From NCBI GenBank assembly GCA_022814615.1, contig JAKLNE010000096.1, positions 1 through 64,000 of the forward strand: a stretch of 64,000 nucleotides of DNA, read 5' to 3'. The notes beneath the pieces were generated by a model that saw nothing but the letters and a program-made list of their open reading frames with translations, had not been told where the DNA came from and did no database searches. The stretch's first letter is position 1. Each line of letters opens with the position of its first letter. This DNA comes from Waltergamsia citrina. Its lineage: Eukaryota > Ascomycota > Sordariomycetes > Hypocreales > Bionectriaceae. Positions 1 through 11,520 of the stretch are shown here, one piece after another. The translations under genes and the position numbers were made by a program.

Positions 1-81
1 ACCTTTTTCTTTTTTATCTCCGGTCGCCCTCATTTCTTCCTGCCCAACTACACCAACGGGGCTCTTTTGGGGTGTTTTTTT

Positions 82-82
<1 letters not shown>

Positions 83-114
<32 letters not shown>
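83..114. repeat. 32-nt poly-C homopolymer
   Basis: An uninterrupted run of 32 C follows a short T run. It is simple low-complexity DNA and its exact length is prone to sequencing error. A second, shorter C run lies at 49022-49035. Confidence 0.95.
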
Positions 115-965
115 ACCACATGAAGCTCCGGGGCTGATCGTCAAGCAATGCTTTATCAAAGCCTCATCAGTGAACGCGGACGAGGACGAGCTACTACATT
201 GAGATCATGCGATATAATTTCTTATACTACAGGCAGCGTCAATATCCTTGAGGATGCTTAACAGGTCATGTCGATGGCCATCGGAGGAAGCGCGTTGAAG
301 CTAAGCATGCCATTCCGCTTCTAAAATCTTGTATAGTGACACTAGTGTTGAGTGACATTCTCAATGCCACGTCTCATTAAAGGCCCCTCTAATCACAATT
401 TCTGGGGCCCTAGTTGGGTGACATTGAGGCTTGTTGTAGACGATAAACAGTCGGACAATATCAGACTATTGACCGACATCATGTAGTTCAGGGGCTAGCC
501 AGTCGGTACATAGCATAGAAACTACCAAGTACCATTGCGGAAGCGCCCATCTGTTCCACCTCGGCACCAGCCTTGCCGAATATGAGTGTCCGAAGCTGTG
601 CCATCTGTGCCACAGATCACGGGCGTCATTGCCGATTCGTCAGTGGATGAGAAGCAGAGTGGCAGACACAACGGGAAGTGGTGCGATGAACTCCAAGGCC
701 TCGAGACTCCAGTGAAGCTGGGGTTGCATTGAGAGACTAGGTAGAATGTCCTATCATTTGCCCTCGTGGGTATCGTAAATGCTCAGCCAACGCCGTCCAA
801 ACCTGAATGCAAACCAGCCAAATTACGCCATGAAACATCGGCACATTCCTTGAGCCTGTAGACCAGATGGGACCTTGTTTTCCTCAAGAGCCCAATAATA
901 GATATTTGATCCGGAATTTGAGAAATGAGCTTGCTCTGTTGACCATTGCCAGCGGAAGCGCCTAC
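115..965. other. intergenic, 3' flank of THOC5-like gene
   Basis: I see no gene here. The short open frames have no recognisable protein features. The right end is the downstream flank of the minus-strand THOC5-like gene. Confidence 0.6.
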
Positions 966-1744
966 TCAAGCCTCCTTCTCGAACAGCTTCTGGATAGGTT
1001 TCGCAGCCTTGATAGAGATGTCAGTAATCGAGATCAAAAAGAGGCAACCAACAGAAAAAAAATGGCGTCCTTACATCAATGAATTTCTCCAGGTCGTTAT
1101 CTAGGTTGGCCAAGTCTTCTTTCCTTCTCTTATTGTCCGCAATGAGCTTTTGCTTGCGCTTCAGCAGCTCTTGACGCTGATTCTCCAAGCCTTCCCGCAC
1201 CGTGCGCTCGTGGTCTATCCTTGCGAACATAAGCTCATTCTCGTCGTCTTCGACGTGGTCGGGGAATTCGGCAAGGAACTCGTCGACCGGGACGAGGGGC
1301 AGCTGCTGATACTTGTGCCTGCGAACGTGAAGAACTGGTCAGCGATGTTTGTTACCCACAATTGGGGCCTTATTATGGGAGATTCGGCACTCACTCGTAG
1401 CTCTCACATGCAGCAATCTCATTTTGCAGATGTCGCTGCTCGTAGTATAGGTTCTGAAGCTGTAGATGCAGTCTATCGACCTCCTGTCTAGCCTCTGCGG
1501 TCGCAGCCTTGGTGTCGCGAGCTGCAAACGTGGCGCTGCGATGCAGACCGCGCAGATGCGACACGCTGGCCAGAAAGAGAGACTGCTGCTTAGATAGTTC
1601 GGCTTTTTGCTGTGCTGATAGAGGTTCGCTGCCCTCGTGCTTCTCGACGAGATCGAGGTATTCCTTGGCTTGGTCGCGCGATTGATCGGAGATCTGGATC
1701 GTCGAGGCGAGGCTCGGATCTTTGACGAGCTTGTCGATGGCCAT
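966..1744 (-). CDS. THO complex subunit 5 (THOC5/Fmip family)
   Basis: Predicted subunit of the nuclear THO/TREX complex, which couples transcription to mRNP assembly and export. Three exons, complement(966..1007, 1075..1318, 1395..1744), give 211 aa. Both introns (67 and 76 bp) are GT-AG and the phases agree. The family is recognised from the central stretch NLYYEQRHLQNEIAACESYE, which continues across the first splice into HKYQQLPLVPVDEFL, as in fungal THOC5 proteins. Residues from about 60 to the C-terminus are rich in heptad-like E/K/Q/L and are probably coiled coil. The start at 1744 is preferred because the protein opens MAIDKLVKDP; an in-frame ATG at 1783 would add 13 residues of unlikely sequence. 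The product is much shorter than animal THOC5 and matches only its N-terminal half, as is usual in fungi. Confidence 0.85.
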
Positions 1745-2144
1745 TATGATGATTCGCGTCGCGACGCCGGAGTATGCGCCCACTGTTGTGACCGAGGCTG
1801 TAGTGTCGGCTGAGGTTGGCTTGGTCGATGCTGGGATGGAAGAAAGCTTCCTAAGGTCTGAATTGTAGACGACTCGGAACCACAGAGGCCCACAAGTTTG
1901 CTTCCATTCGACCCTGACAAAAAGACGTCACCTAGGGCACCGCCTCAAGGGGAATGATTTTGTCCACCCTACACAATTCAACGTACGACGCAATAACTCG
2001 GCATCACTTTCCAGACAGCCACTTCTTTGAGCTCCTTAATTGCAAATTTCCTTCTTATACATGTTCTTATTCTTCTAAGTTTATCGGCCTGTTTGCTACT
2101 TGAGGTGTGGGTTTGTATGTATTTACCCCGTGATACTTCTATCT
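1745..2144. other. intergenic between THOC5-like and MFS genes
   Basis: This 400-bp spacer separates two minus-strand genes. It should hold the THOC5-like promoter and the 3' flank of the transporter gene. I see no coding feature. Confidence 0.6.
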
Positions 2145-3843
2145 CTATCGTGGAGATTGACCCTGCATCCTCAAATATCTTTCTTCTCTCCATTTTGGTC
2201 CCCATTTCCTCACAATGAAGATGGTTGGACTCGAAGCAAGAACGAGCAAACCTACAAACAGATAGGCTAGTCCATATCCCCAAGCATCAATAATGGACTG
2301 AATCACTGCTGTCCCCGCGGCGCTGAATGTGGCCCTTACTAAGTTGAAGCAAGACGAAACCCGTCCAGGATTCATAGGATACAGGTCAATAAGGATCGTC
2401 GATATGATAGACATCGGCCCAGAGATGCTCAAACCGGCCATGAACAACACCACCAGCGGAGCGGCAAGGCTGGTATTCGCCGTCACTACCCAGCCCCATA
2501 TCGCCAACGATACTACAGCGAGGATCACCCACGGCCACAACAAGTCCAGCCTGGCTTTCTCGATGGGGAAGTTTCGTAAATCTTCGCCTCTCTTCCTGTC
2601 TGGTGATACTCCGATGCTCTTAGCCACTCGAGCATAGTTCCAATTCTGCAATTTGCCGACGACGACCCCTCCTACCACGCTTCCAGCAGAGAAGGGTATG
2701 TAGCAGAGACCTACTTCCAGGTCGTTGAAGTCGTACTGGCGCCTTACAACGTCCTGTAAGGGAATGAGCATGGCGAAGTTGGCCATGACTAGTAGCGACA
2801 TGAACAGTAATAGAGGCCCGACATCCTTCTCGAAGGCAATGCGAATCGCTGCCCAGATGTTAGGTACGGGTATTTTGAATGGCTGCTTTCTTGCAGAAGA
2901 AGCCGTTGAGACAACAGAACGGCCTTCAACGTCATCGCCTTGAGCCTGCTTCCGACTTTGTCGCTGAGATGATAGCAACGATGAATTGAGGATAGGTGGA
3001 GGGATCGACCCATTCCCTACGACATTTCTTGCAGTCTGGTCGGTTGTTAGTAAGACGTTCCTACAGTGCTTGATACGGGAGAGTGATTGCGATGCCACTT
3101 ACCTCTGGAACTAACGGGAGGTAAATCATTAGATAAACCCCGGTAGCTATCAGCAGAAACCAGAATACCGATCTCCAACCCAAGAACTGAATGAGTATCC
3201 CGCCTATGACTGGCGCCAGAGCCGGAGAAACCTGAACAACCCCTTGAACAATAGCAATGTATCCACCTCTCTCGGCGCTCGTTGTCAAGTCTCCGATGAC
3301 AGCGTTCCCAATCGCGACGGTAGCACTACTGCCTGTGCTTTGAAGGGCTCGGAGTACTAATAGAGCGCCGTAGCTGCTTTGGAGTGCAAGACCAATATTA
3401 GCACCCGCATATATGGCGAATGTGACCATGTAGACGGGTCTCCTGCCCATCTGGTCACTCAGGTCGCCGAAGAACAGGGGAGCAATCGCTTGCATAATCT
3501 GGTAGACGGTGACGGTCAGGTTGAGTTCCCCCACGGAGCGGTTATACTCTCTGGCGATCGGTGTAATAGCCGGTAAGTAAATGAAGCTTGAAAATGGCGA
3601 GAACAATGTTGCAAAGGCGGTCATGCACACGACAAATAGTTTCACCTTTGCGTTGAAAACGGAGTATAGGGGGGCCTCCTCCGGCTCAGCTGCCTGACTG
3701 GATACTGAAGCGTCTCCATGATTTGACTGATTATGCTCCCCAGAATCCACATCCTCCGTTTGCCTCTTGTCAGATGATTCATCTTGTGGTCGATTGCCAT
3801 CTCGAGGGGGTGCCTTTGGTGTAATTAACGAGGACATATTCAT
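2145..3843 (-). CDS. MFS drug:H+ antiporter, DHA1 (QDR-like) family
   Basis: Predicted 12-helix proton antiporter of the plasma membrane that exports drugs or small metabolites. Two exons, complement(2145..3035, 3103..3843), give 543 aa. The 67-bp intron runs from GTAAGT to CAG with a CTAAC branch site and restores the family motif PE-TARNVVGNGS. A charged cytosolic N-terminus (1-65) precedes helix 1. MFS motif A is visible as GDLSDQMGRR (126-135), and a motif C-like segment, SPALAPVIGGIL, is typical of antiporters. A hydrophilic central loop near residues 255-295 separates the two halves. It lies on the same strand as the isochorismatase-like gene and shares a promoter motif with it. The substrate cannot be told from sequence. 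An alternative start two codons later (3837) is equally possible. Confidence 0.9.
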
Positions 3844-4455
3844 AAACCTTTACGGCTGATACATTTCTTCGAGCAATGTATTACGCAGGAACAACACAAT
3901 TTATAGTCATATAAATCAGCATGAAAATTCCGTCGGAGTATAATTTCGGCACAGTCATCCTGGCAGATTGTTTACTTGGGAAGGTTGACATGATCCCCTT
4001 GGCCGGTGGCCACGATATAGAGTGGATTCGGCCCGCCGATTCGGCACCGACACGAGTACGCGTGGGTAACATCGCGATATCGGCAACAAGCAAGGATGTG
4101 ATCCACAGACTACACTCATTAATAGAAATGAGTCCACGGGGACAAGGCCTCTTCTGACTTGCTGCTTTTATTTGTTCTTCTTTCCTGATTATGGCAAAAT
4201 ATTTTTGTGCCTCTCTGTGAAAAGACTGTACCCTTTGAGTGTAAGTTGTCTTGGGAACTAGTCTAGACTGACATGATACCCCTCTGGCCCTTCACATCAG
4301 CGCATGCATCCTAAAAACCAGGGAATCACTTAGATTTGTGCATGAGAATATATATATACAATTTAAGTGAAAATTTCAATTGGATTTCTTTCATATGATC
4401 TTCACTAGTATACTCCTGTAGTCGCGCGAGACTTTCGTGCTCCGTCACTACTCGC
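3844..4455. other. intergenic, MFS promoter region
   Basis: This 612-bp stretch holds the transporter promoter with the TTCGGCACC motifs, then the AT-rich 3' flank of the isochorismatase-like gene (about 4150-4440). No further gene is visible. Confidence 0.6.
3944..4050. promoter_or_regulatory. TTCGGCACC motifs upstream of the MFS gene
   Basis: About 100 and 200 bp upstream of the transporter start are TTTCGGCACAG (3944-3954) and ATTCGGCACCGA (4039-4050). The second contains the reverse complement of the 10-mer TCGGTGCCGA, which also occurs in the promoter of the neighbouring isochorismatase-like gene. CGG/CCG half-sites are typical of Zn2Cys6 regulators. That such a factor binds here is inference. 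Confidence 0.45.
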
Positions 4456-5088
4456 TTATACATCGCCGCCAAGCAACTTAAGGCCCTTCTGCAAATCAAC
4501 AACCCAGCACGTCATGGGTAGAACATCCTCGATAATGGCTTTATGAACATGAGGCTTTGAATCAGCGCAGGCTTCTTCCACAATTGTAGTCACAAACCCC
4601 ATGTCCGCTGCCTCTCGCGCCGTGCTGATAACCACACCACTGGTGGCGATGCCAGCGAGAACGAGCGTTTCTACATTTTGAGATTTCAAAAAGTCCAGCA
4701 GGTCCTTGGCCTTCAAAGCTGAGATGATCCCAGGAGTTCGAGATGAAGTAATTTCTTGGGAAGTTAACTGCTTTGGAGCGGCTAGATCAGGCCATTCGGC
4801 AAACATCTCAGGCTTAGAGTCTATCATGGGTTTGAATGTGGATTCCCATCGCGACTTCAGTCTGCTTGTCGGCAACGCTTCTCCATTACCATCGATCAAG
4901 CAGTGAGCAGTTGGGATCGAATGTTGCCTGGTGGCGTGAAGAAGTTTGCCGGCTGCGGACAGTACCTTGGTTCGCTCATCTTCGGATTGTATCATGTGAA
5001 CAATGGCGCCATGATAGTCCATGAGGAGCAGAGCCGCCCTGCTGCCCGGTCTGACCGGAGGATCCTCAGATTGCGCAGCTGCTGACAT
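4456..5088 (-). CDS. isochorismatase-like cysteine-hydrolase family protein
   Basis: An intronless gene of 210 aa with the isochorismatase-like (nicotinamidase-type) fold. The N-terminal strand with the catalytic-type aspartate is visible as ALLLMDYHG (Asp24). The core strand-helix TLVLAGIATSGVVIST (141-156) and the following EEACAD stretch are standard for the family. Two catalytic positions look altered. By eye, the nucleophilic Cys position of G-x-x-T-x-x-C is Val152, and the usual Lys in the stretch before DLLDFL is not conserved. It may therefore be a non-hydrolytic member or use different chemistry. The start at 5088 (MSAAAQ) is chosen because upstream in-frame codons resemble untranslated leader. 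Its neighbour is a drug-type transporter with a shared promoter motif. Confidence 0.85.
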   Translation of the reverse strand: MSAAAQSEDPPVRPGSRAALLLMDYHGAIVHMIQSEDERTKVLSAAGKLLHATRQHSIPTAHCLIDGNGEALPTSRLKSRWESTFKPMIDSKPEMFAEWPDLAAPKQLTSQEITSSRTPGIISALKAKDLLDFLKSQNVETLVLAGIATSGVVISTAREAADMGFVTTIVEEACADSKPHVHKAIIEDVLPMTCWVVDLQKGLKLLGGDV

Positions 5089-5190
5089 TGTGAGAGCTTT
5101 CGGTTGGATAAAGAGTATGAAATCGATGTGTGATTTTTCTCCTTCTGAGTTGCCGCCGCGGTGCATAGAGTTTTTAAATGACTTCACGCC

Positions 5191-5225
5191 TCGGTGCCGA
5201 TCCGGCCGACACGGATTTCGGCACC
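5191..5225. promoter_or_regulatory. inverted repeat TCGGTGCCGA...TTCGGCACC
   Basis: About 105-135 bp upstream of the isochorismatase-like start lies an imperfect inverted repeat. The arm TCGGTGCCGATCCG (5191-5204) is followed by 7 bp and then CGGATTTCGGCACC (5212-5225). The 10-mer TCGGTGCCGA also occurs, inverted, about 200 bp upstream of the adjacent transporter gene. The layout suits a dimeric regulator, but binding is inferred. Confidence 0.5.
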
Positions 5226-7260
5226 TGAGGGGACAATTTTGATGCAACTGTACTTATCTCCTCACTGCCGACCTGGACTTTATGCTTCCAATCCCCGAAT
5301 TGCGATGAAATTCGTTGGGAGTATGGCTTATGTGATTTACTTAATTGTAGGGCCCGCCAGCTCTGCAGGGCCGGTCAAGGACATGAGTGGTAGGCCTCAA
5401 GATGTACTTTTTCTGATCGCAAGGTGAGTCCTAGAAACATGCTGTGTAAAATTACTAATATAGGTTGCTCGTGAAGAATCAATCTTCAATTTCGCGTACC
5501 TATTGTAGCTTGAGATTTTACACATGGTCGGGCATGTTGCATTGCAAGGTGTCTGCCACCGCGGGGTCATTGCGGGACGGAGCGCGACCCGGGTACCTGG
5601 ATCGGTGGGGCCGCTGTGTGCGCCGGACCTCCGAAGATTAAGAGTTTTATGTATTTTGAGTACGTCTACTCGGACAATAGAAAGACTTCATAATTTGGTC
5701 TTATTATTATGGTAGTGTAAAGGTTCCTGCTGAAATTTTTTCTTGTTAGGATCAAGTCTACCTTCTCCATCAAATATTACCGGTTCTTCGATTCGAAAGA
5801 GAGGCACGGGTTATTACTTGGTCAAGAGAGACATGCCTGATCCCAGACCCACCTCTGCCGTCGCTGGGCCGGCTGTACGACGTCGAACGTTCTTGTGCAT
5901 GACTTTGTAGAATTCAGATCATAATGACTTTTTGTCGACAAATATTTGAGCCTCACACTTCTGCCATTGTTAAATCCTTTTCTTCGGTGCCACCACCACG
6001 GAATCTTACGGTCAGTGATCAACATTCCGGCATGGTCAGCTTACATGAAAAAGTAGGGGACCTGGACGGGTCCTACGTACGCGCGAAAATTGAAGCGATG
6101 CCTGCAGGCTGAACGAAACTATTGTTGCTAACCTATGATGTCCAAAACTGACTGCGTTGGGGTCCTTATGACATTTCCTAGTGAGAATTAGTTCTAAATG
6201 GATGACCTCATCTTGAGGTTGCTGGCAATTGCAGCTCGGATCGAGACTTCCATTTGTAGATTCTGCCAAGCGAAGCTAAAATATGAGGATGCGTAAGGGA
6301 GATTAGGCATCACGTGTGACCCATATTTGGGGAAGTCGCCTCTGACAGCCCCAGTGTAATCGTACCTAACTTGACCCTTCCGGCTGGGACCCAGCAATTA
6401 ATAGAGGCCTTACCAATCATAATAATAAAAGTCTAACAATAAAAACAATGTGATGATCAAGGTCTGTTACATGTAATCACGAGGAGGATTGGGTAGAATT
6501 CAATGCACCCTACTATTTTTCGGGCTCCTTTCTCCATACCATCCTCTTCCTACCTACGGTAAACACATCCGGATCCTCCAGTCTTGCCGTGCCACAAACC
6601 TCACTACGACGCAAGGTGGACAAGTGATTGATTACCACTTGTTTGTCCTCGTACCGCGGCTGTCAAGGTTGGCGGAAGTAACCCTGAGGTGTAATAGGCG
6701 CAAACTGCGGATAACTTTTCGCCTCCACTCCGCCGCTTGACCCTTTGGTCCCTCTCTTCTCCGACCCTCCAGACCTCTTCTAGACTCTAGGCTCTGGGCT
6801 GGTGCGTAGTGTCCTCGGACTCATCACGTTGGAATCGCCAAGGCGCTGATCTAGTTGCTTAGGTATCCTCTCCGCGCCCTCCGCCGCAGTTCCCAAATCA
6901 CGCAACCTTCATTGCGCGCCCGACAAACAAATCAGTATCGGGGGTAGATTTGATTCAGTTCAAGATCTACACGCCAGTCTACGAATTCTTCGAAGGCTGT
7001 GTGCGGGCGCATTATCGCTTTTTGCCCCCCTCATCTGCGACCCGATCAACCGGACTTCGCGACATGCCCAACAAAATTCCCCATCTTATCCGTTGAATCC
7101 GCCAGCCAATTGGCCTTCGCCTCCCCGCCCGTGGTGCCTATGGAACCCTCGTTTGGATCCAAGCTCCACGAACTTTTTCTTGTCAGACGACACGACACAA
7201 AACCGCGAGTCCCGCTGTCTTCGCCAAGCAGGGCGCGAGACTTAGGGTACCTGCTTAACA
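5226..7260. other. intergenic, about 2 kb
   Basis: I see no supported gene. The left part is promoter DNA of the isochorismatase-like gene. From about 6720 to 7260 the sequence is rich in C and T and is probably promoter and 5' leader of the Izh3-like gene. The short frames between have no domain signature. Confidence 0.5.
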
Positions 7261-8805
7261 ATGAGCGAAGTCACTACGGCGCTCACCTCGACCTGCGCAT
7301 GCAGTGTCCGAGACGACGATGTAGTAGCCACTTCCTCAGGGTCCGATCTACAACAAGGCCTTGAACCTAGGAAAAGACGACGACATTCATTCTTCATTCC
7401 TAGGCGGAAATCCATTGTCGAACACATCATGGATGGTGAAGAGGGGCTTCTCTTGAAGGTCGACCTGTTTCTCTCCGAACTAGAACGACGCCTCGACTTC
7501 CTGGAGAACTATTCCTACAGTGATTTTACCAAAGATTCTAGTATAGCCCGAGCTTTTACAACACTACAAGCAGTCCGCACACGATGTTCACAAGCCTCCG
7601 AAGAGGTCCTCGGCGAAGGGCGACGACGCCTCCACGTTATGGTCGAAACATTGGAAACCCGATACTTTGAAACCCTGGCCGCTGCCGAATCCCTCAACGA
7701 GAAGGCGCATGTCGGCATCGATCTTCTCGAGGATATGTTGACCGACTTCGAAGACCGAGCCTACAAACTCCGCGAGCGCGGCTTCGCCAACGCTGCTACT
7801 GCCGCAACCGCAGCAGGCGCCTTCGTAGGCGAGAGCAGGCGTGTGGCGAATGAGAGTATCGAGAGAGCGCATGAAGTGGTTCATGAAGGACTTGAGCGCG
7901 CCCGCCAGGCTGCTTATTCTCTGGAAGAGCATATTCAACAAGCCATCCTACAGGCCAAAGAGACTGGCCTCTTGGTCTACGAGGACCTTCCCACGCCGTG
8001 GCAAGGCAACCCTCACATCCGGCGAGGATACCGCTTTGCTGAGACGAAGCTTGAGTGCGTCAAGTCCGTATGCTCTCTTTCTAACGAGTTCTTCAACATT
8101 TGGTCACATGCCGTCGGGTTGGTCCTGGTCCTTGCCGTTGCTTTCTATTTCTACCCAAGCAGTACCAACTTTTCCCTCAGCACCAAGGCCGATGTCCTCG
8201 TTGCTGCCGTCTTCTTCGTGATGGCCGGACTGACACTTGTTTGCTCCATGATCTGGCATACCATGAATGCCGTGGCCGACGTGAACACCATGTCAATGTT
8301 TGCTTGTGTTGATTACACGGGTATTTCGCTTCTGATTGCTGCCTCGATCATGACAACTGAGTACACTGCCTTCTATTGTGACCCTGTAAGCCGCTGGATC
8401 TACATGAGCCTGTCCGCCTTCCTAGGAATTGGTGGTGTGGTCATGCCGTGGCACCCCAAATTCAACGGCGCTGACATGGCATGGACTCGTGTTACCTTCT
8501 ACGTGGGACTTGCCCTCACAGGCTTCATGCCTATCCTCCAGCTTCAGTGGACTCACGGCTCGCAATTCGTCGCCGACTTCTACGCTCCCATTCTGAAGTC
8601 GCTGTCCGTCTATTTTGCCGGCGCTGTGGTCTATGCTAGCAAGATACCTGAGAGATGGTGCCCTGGTTGGTTCGACTATATCGGTGGCAGCCACAACCTA
8701 TGGCATGCTGCTGTTCTAGGTGGAATCTTCTTCCACTACACGGCTATGCAACAGTTCTTCTCAAACGCCTTCCACCGCGCGGAGGGTGGATGCCCTTCAT
8801 ACTAG
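7261..8805 (+). CDS. IZH3: PAQR/hemolysin-III family membrane protein, Izh3-like
   Basis: A 514-aa intronless gene of the progestin/adipoQ receptor family. Yeast Izh proteins affect zinc and sterol metabolism. The long soluble N-terminus (about 1-265) contains RRKRRH-like basic stretches and helical, coiled-coil-like segments; this large extension is what distinguishes Izh3 from the shorter Izh1, 2 and 4. Seven membrane segments follow. Family hallmarks are present: SNEFFNIWSHAVG near residue 273-285, a second motif with SMIWHT...D near 329-350, and GGSHNLWH near 475-482. The three His positions and the Asp are the conserved metal-binding set of PAQR proteins. The name rests on architecture and motifs. 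Confidence 0.88.
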   Translation: MSEVTTALTSTCACSVRDDDVVATSSGSDLQQGLEPRKRRRHSFFIPRRKSIVEHIMDGEEGLLLKVDLFLSELERRLDFLENYSYSDFTKDSSIARAFTTLQAVRTRCSQASEEVLGEGRRRLHVMVETLETRYFETLAAAESLNEKAHVGIDLLEDMLTDFEDRAYKLRERGFANAATAATAAGAFVGESRRVANESIERAHEVVHEGLERARQAAYSLEEHIQQAILQAKETGLLVYEDLPTPWQGNPHIRRGYRFAETKLECVKSVCSLSNEFFNIWSHAVGLVLVLAVAFYFYPSSTNFSLSTKADVLVAAVFFVMAGLTLVCSMIWHTMNAVADVNTMSMFACVDYTGISLLIAASIMTTEYTAFYCDPVSRWIYMSLSAFLGIGGVVMPWHPKFNGADMAWTRVTFYVGLALTGFMPILQLQWTHGSQFVADFYAPILKSLSVYFAGAVVYASKIPERWCPGWFDYIGGSHNLWHAAVLGGIFFHYTAMQQFFSNAFHRAEGGCPSY

Positions 8806-9948
8806 GAAGCTCAGGGATTGTCAATCAATGGTTTTTAGGCTTCCTGTATGAGGCCAATGGGGGAGTATCCATGTTCGATGGCTTCGCCGTCGTTCGTGCA
8901 TTCTGATGCAACACAAAGTCGAACAAGCGACCAAAGATCGCAGGATGGAAGCGCCCAATGCAGCATGGGTATTGAAACAATGCCACTGCTGCCAACGCTC
9001 GCTTTGTTGGTTTATGCGCTTAATCAAAGGGAGAACCACGACTCTTGAGCTGCGTGTGGGTCACAAAACAACTGGCGATGCTAGTATTGGAAAGAAGCTG
9101 GTCTCATCGCATTGGTCATCCTGATCATGCGATTGTGCGATGTCAATTATACTATGGGGATGTGGAAAGATGATGAAATGAGAGATGCTGTGTGAGGGAA
9201 GACTGATGTTTGATGTTTGATGAATGGGGACGCGGACAGGATGCATAAACCTCCAAGGTGGGTTGGACAGATTACGGAAGGGGGAAGCATTTCAACAACT
9301 CAAGAAAACGTCGAGAAACCATTAGATGGTCTAGATCCAGGGATCCAAGCGGGAAAAGGAAGGATTCAAAGATGGGATAGAGTACAGAAAGGGGAACACA
9401 CATTGCATTGGGCATTTCAGATGGGCGTTTTTGGGCAACATTATTTTTGGCTTTTTTGGCTTTTGTTTTGGGCAACGTCTGACGGTTTGTCGACGGATGC
9501 AAGTTGCATATGATACCTAGCATAGTCTCTTCCTCGCTTCTTAGAGACGCTTTACCCTTCATAGGGCTTAGACTCTTCTTTTGCTTCTTCATTACCTCAA
9601 ATGAGAAGATTCATTATTGTATTCATACATTTGTCGTACATTAACTACATTCGTTAAATCTATTCATTACTGCATTTCGCTCTGACCACTCCCTTTTCTT
9701 TGGCCTTGAGCCACCCCTGGTGCACAACGTTTAAGCGTGGTAAAATGCACAAAGTCCCAAATAGCGCATGCAATAGCTTGCTGGTGAGGGCCCTGTAGTG
9801 CAGGCATAGTACAAAGATGCGAGGCTGATCCAAGCAAAGCTAAGAATATCATCAGATATACCCAAGTCATGGTGGGTATCCAACGCGCCAGGGAGCGTGC
9901 AGTTCCCCTATCATTCCATATTACAAAGTACACAATCCAGTCTATTAC
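8806..9948. other. intergenic between convergent IZH3 and BUB2
   Basis: A 1.1-kb region between the 3' ends of two convergent genes. Short frames on both strands show no domain and look like untranslated or spacer DNA. Confidence 0.55.
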
Positions 9949-11520
9949 TTATAGAGCGTGGTTTGCAATCTCAGCGTAGACATCGTCGGGTATTTTCTTA
10001 ATGATGCCAATGGTGACGCTCTTGACAAGGTCGGCATTGAGTTGGGGGAAAGATCGCAAGACCTTGTTAGGACTGAAAGTTCAAGTTAGTTAACGAGGGT
10101 TTCCCTTCTTAGACGCTAACTGCAGGGTAAAGCTGAAAAGAGTGAACGAACCTTGGTGATTGGAGAATCTGGGATCTCATAATAGTAAGCTGCGCCACGA
10201 TGCAAACAATATTCAAGTGCGGCCCATAAGCGAACAGGAAGTCCCACAGACGGAGAACCTCAGGCAACGGCGGCGTACAAGCACACAGCGTCAGAACAGA
10301 CGGAAACGCGTAAATCTCAGCGGAGAGCCCCTTGGCTGTCAGGTGCATGGCGAGTTTCGGGTCAACGATGGCTAGGACTTTGTCGACGAGCGCAAGGCCA
10401 CGGTGGACACCGTCCATGGCGCCTCGGATGTATGCTGGGCACTCGCGTGTGAGGAGGGTGTGGAAGGCGGCGAAGGCTTCAGCTTCGCTGCGGGCTGCGT
10501 AGAGGAAGGGGGCGGCAAGGACGTTCATGCCTTGGACGTAGACGCCGGGCTCTAGGGAGCCTGATTCTACAAGGATGTATTAGCTGAATGGTTCTTCCTG
10601 ACCTGATCCTAAAGAGATCTTGTTTCGAGAATTCCACGTACTGCTTTGAGAGCTTTCAGACGCATTGCTGGCCAAGCTCACACGAGCCATAGACGATCTC
10701 CCCGCCGGCGGTACGGTAAGGCGTTCATCCTCCTTAGCATCATGTAACTTCCACGCTACGGCGTTGAGTAGACGGATCAGACTGGCTTCACTGACTCGAC
10801 GGCGGAAGAGAGGGTCTGTTGTGAGGGTTCGGAATGTGTCGTTGCGGATCTTAGAGTAGGCGGGTGAAGCGCCGCGGTGGATAAGGGCTAAGTAGTCGTC
10901 GGTAGCGAGAACGGGGGCGTCGAGAAGGATGAGCCAGACGTATATTCTCACTGGCGACTGCCAGACATTCAGTCAGCTTCTTATCGTAGAAAGCTTCTCG
11001 CAAGAGCTTCTCGAGACTCCTGATTCCAGCTTACCATTCCATCGTCGGCTGACTTGACACCCTCGTCAACGACCTTCCATCTCGCGCTCTCCAGGGCACC
11101 GATGTAATCTCCATCGGCAGGCCCGTCTCGAATAATCTTGTCGAGTGACAGATGACCATGAGAGAAGACAGGCTTCCGAGCTCCAGATCGTTTAGCTGCC
11201 GTAACGGCGTTCATCTGATGCACCAGCGGAGGCGTAGCATCGCTATTGGCACGACCTCGCGGGTGAACAGTGCGGTTCCTGGTAGGGGAGCCATTCCGTG
11301 GTTGTGTGAAGTTCTTCTGCTGCTCCTGCTGTCGCTGCTGGGAGATGAGGGAGGGCGGATTCTGGGTGATGGCAGTATTGCGGTTGCTGGCGCCGAGGGT
11401 GTGGGCGGATTGGAGGCGTCGCAGAGCGCGATGAGTTCGTGGCGATGGTGGGGGTTGCAGGTCGGTTTGCTGGAGGGATGGATTGAATGAGGGGACCGGC
11501 TCCTTGCCGGGGCTGGGCAT
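9949..11520 (-). CDS. BUB2: Bub2-like TBC-domain GTPase-activating protein
   Basis: Predicted GAP of the mitotic-exit/septation-initiation network, acting at the spindle pole body with a Byr4/Bfa1 partner. Four exons, complement(9949..10072, 10152..10566, 10603..10957, 11035..11520), give 459 aa. The N-terminal 130 residues are low-complexity. The TBC domain then begins near KIIRDG. Both catalytic fingers are present: Arg in IRNDTFR (Arg205) and Gln in YVQG (Gln292). The C-terminus KKIPDDVYAEIANHAL closely matches Bub2/Cdc16 orthologues. The start is the ATG at 11520 (MPSPGK). Intron 3 uses a GTTCGT donor. Intron 2 (GTCAGG donor) could use either of two acceptors 6 nt apart, changing the protein by two residues. 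It is divergent from the sulfate permease gene. Confidence 0.88.
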
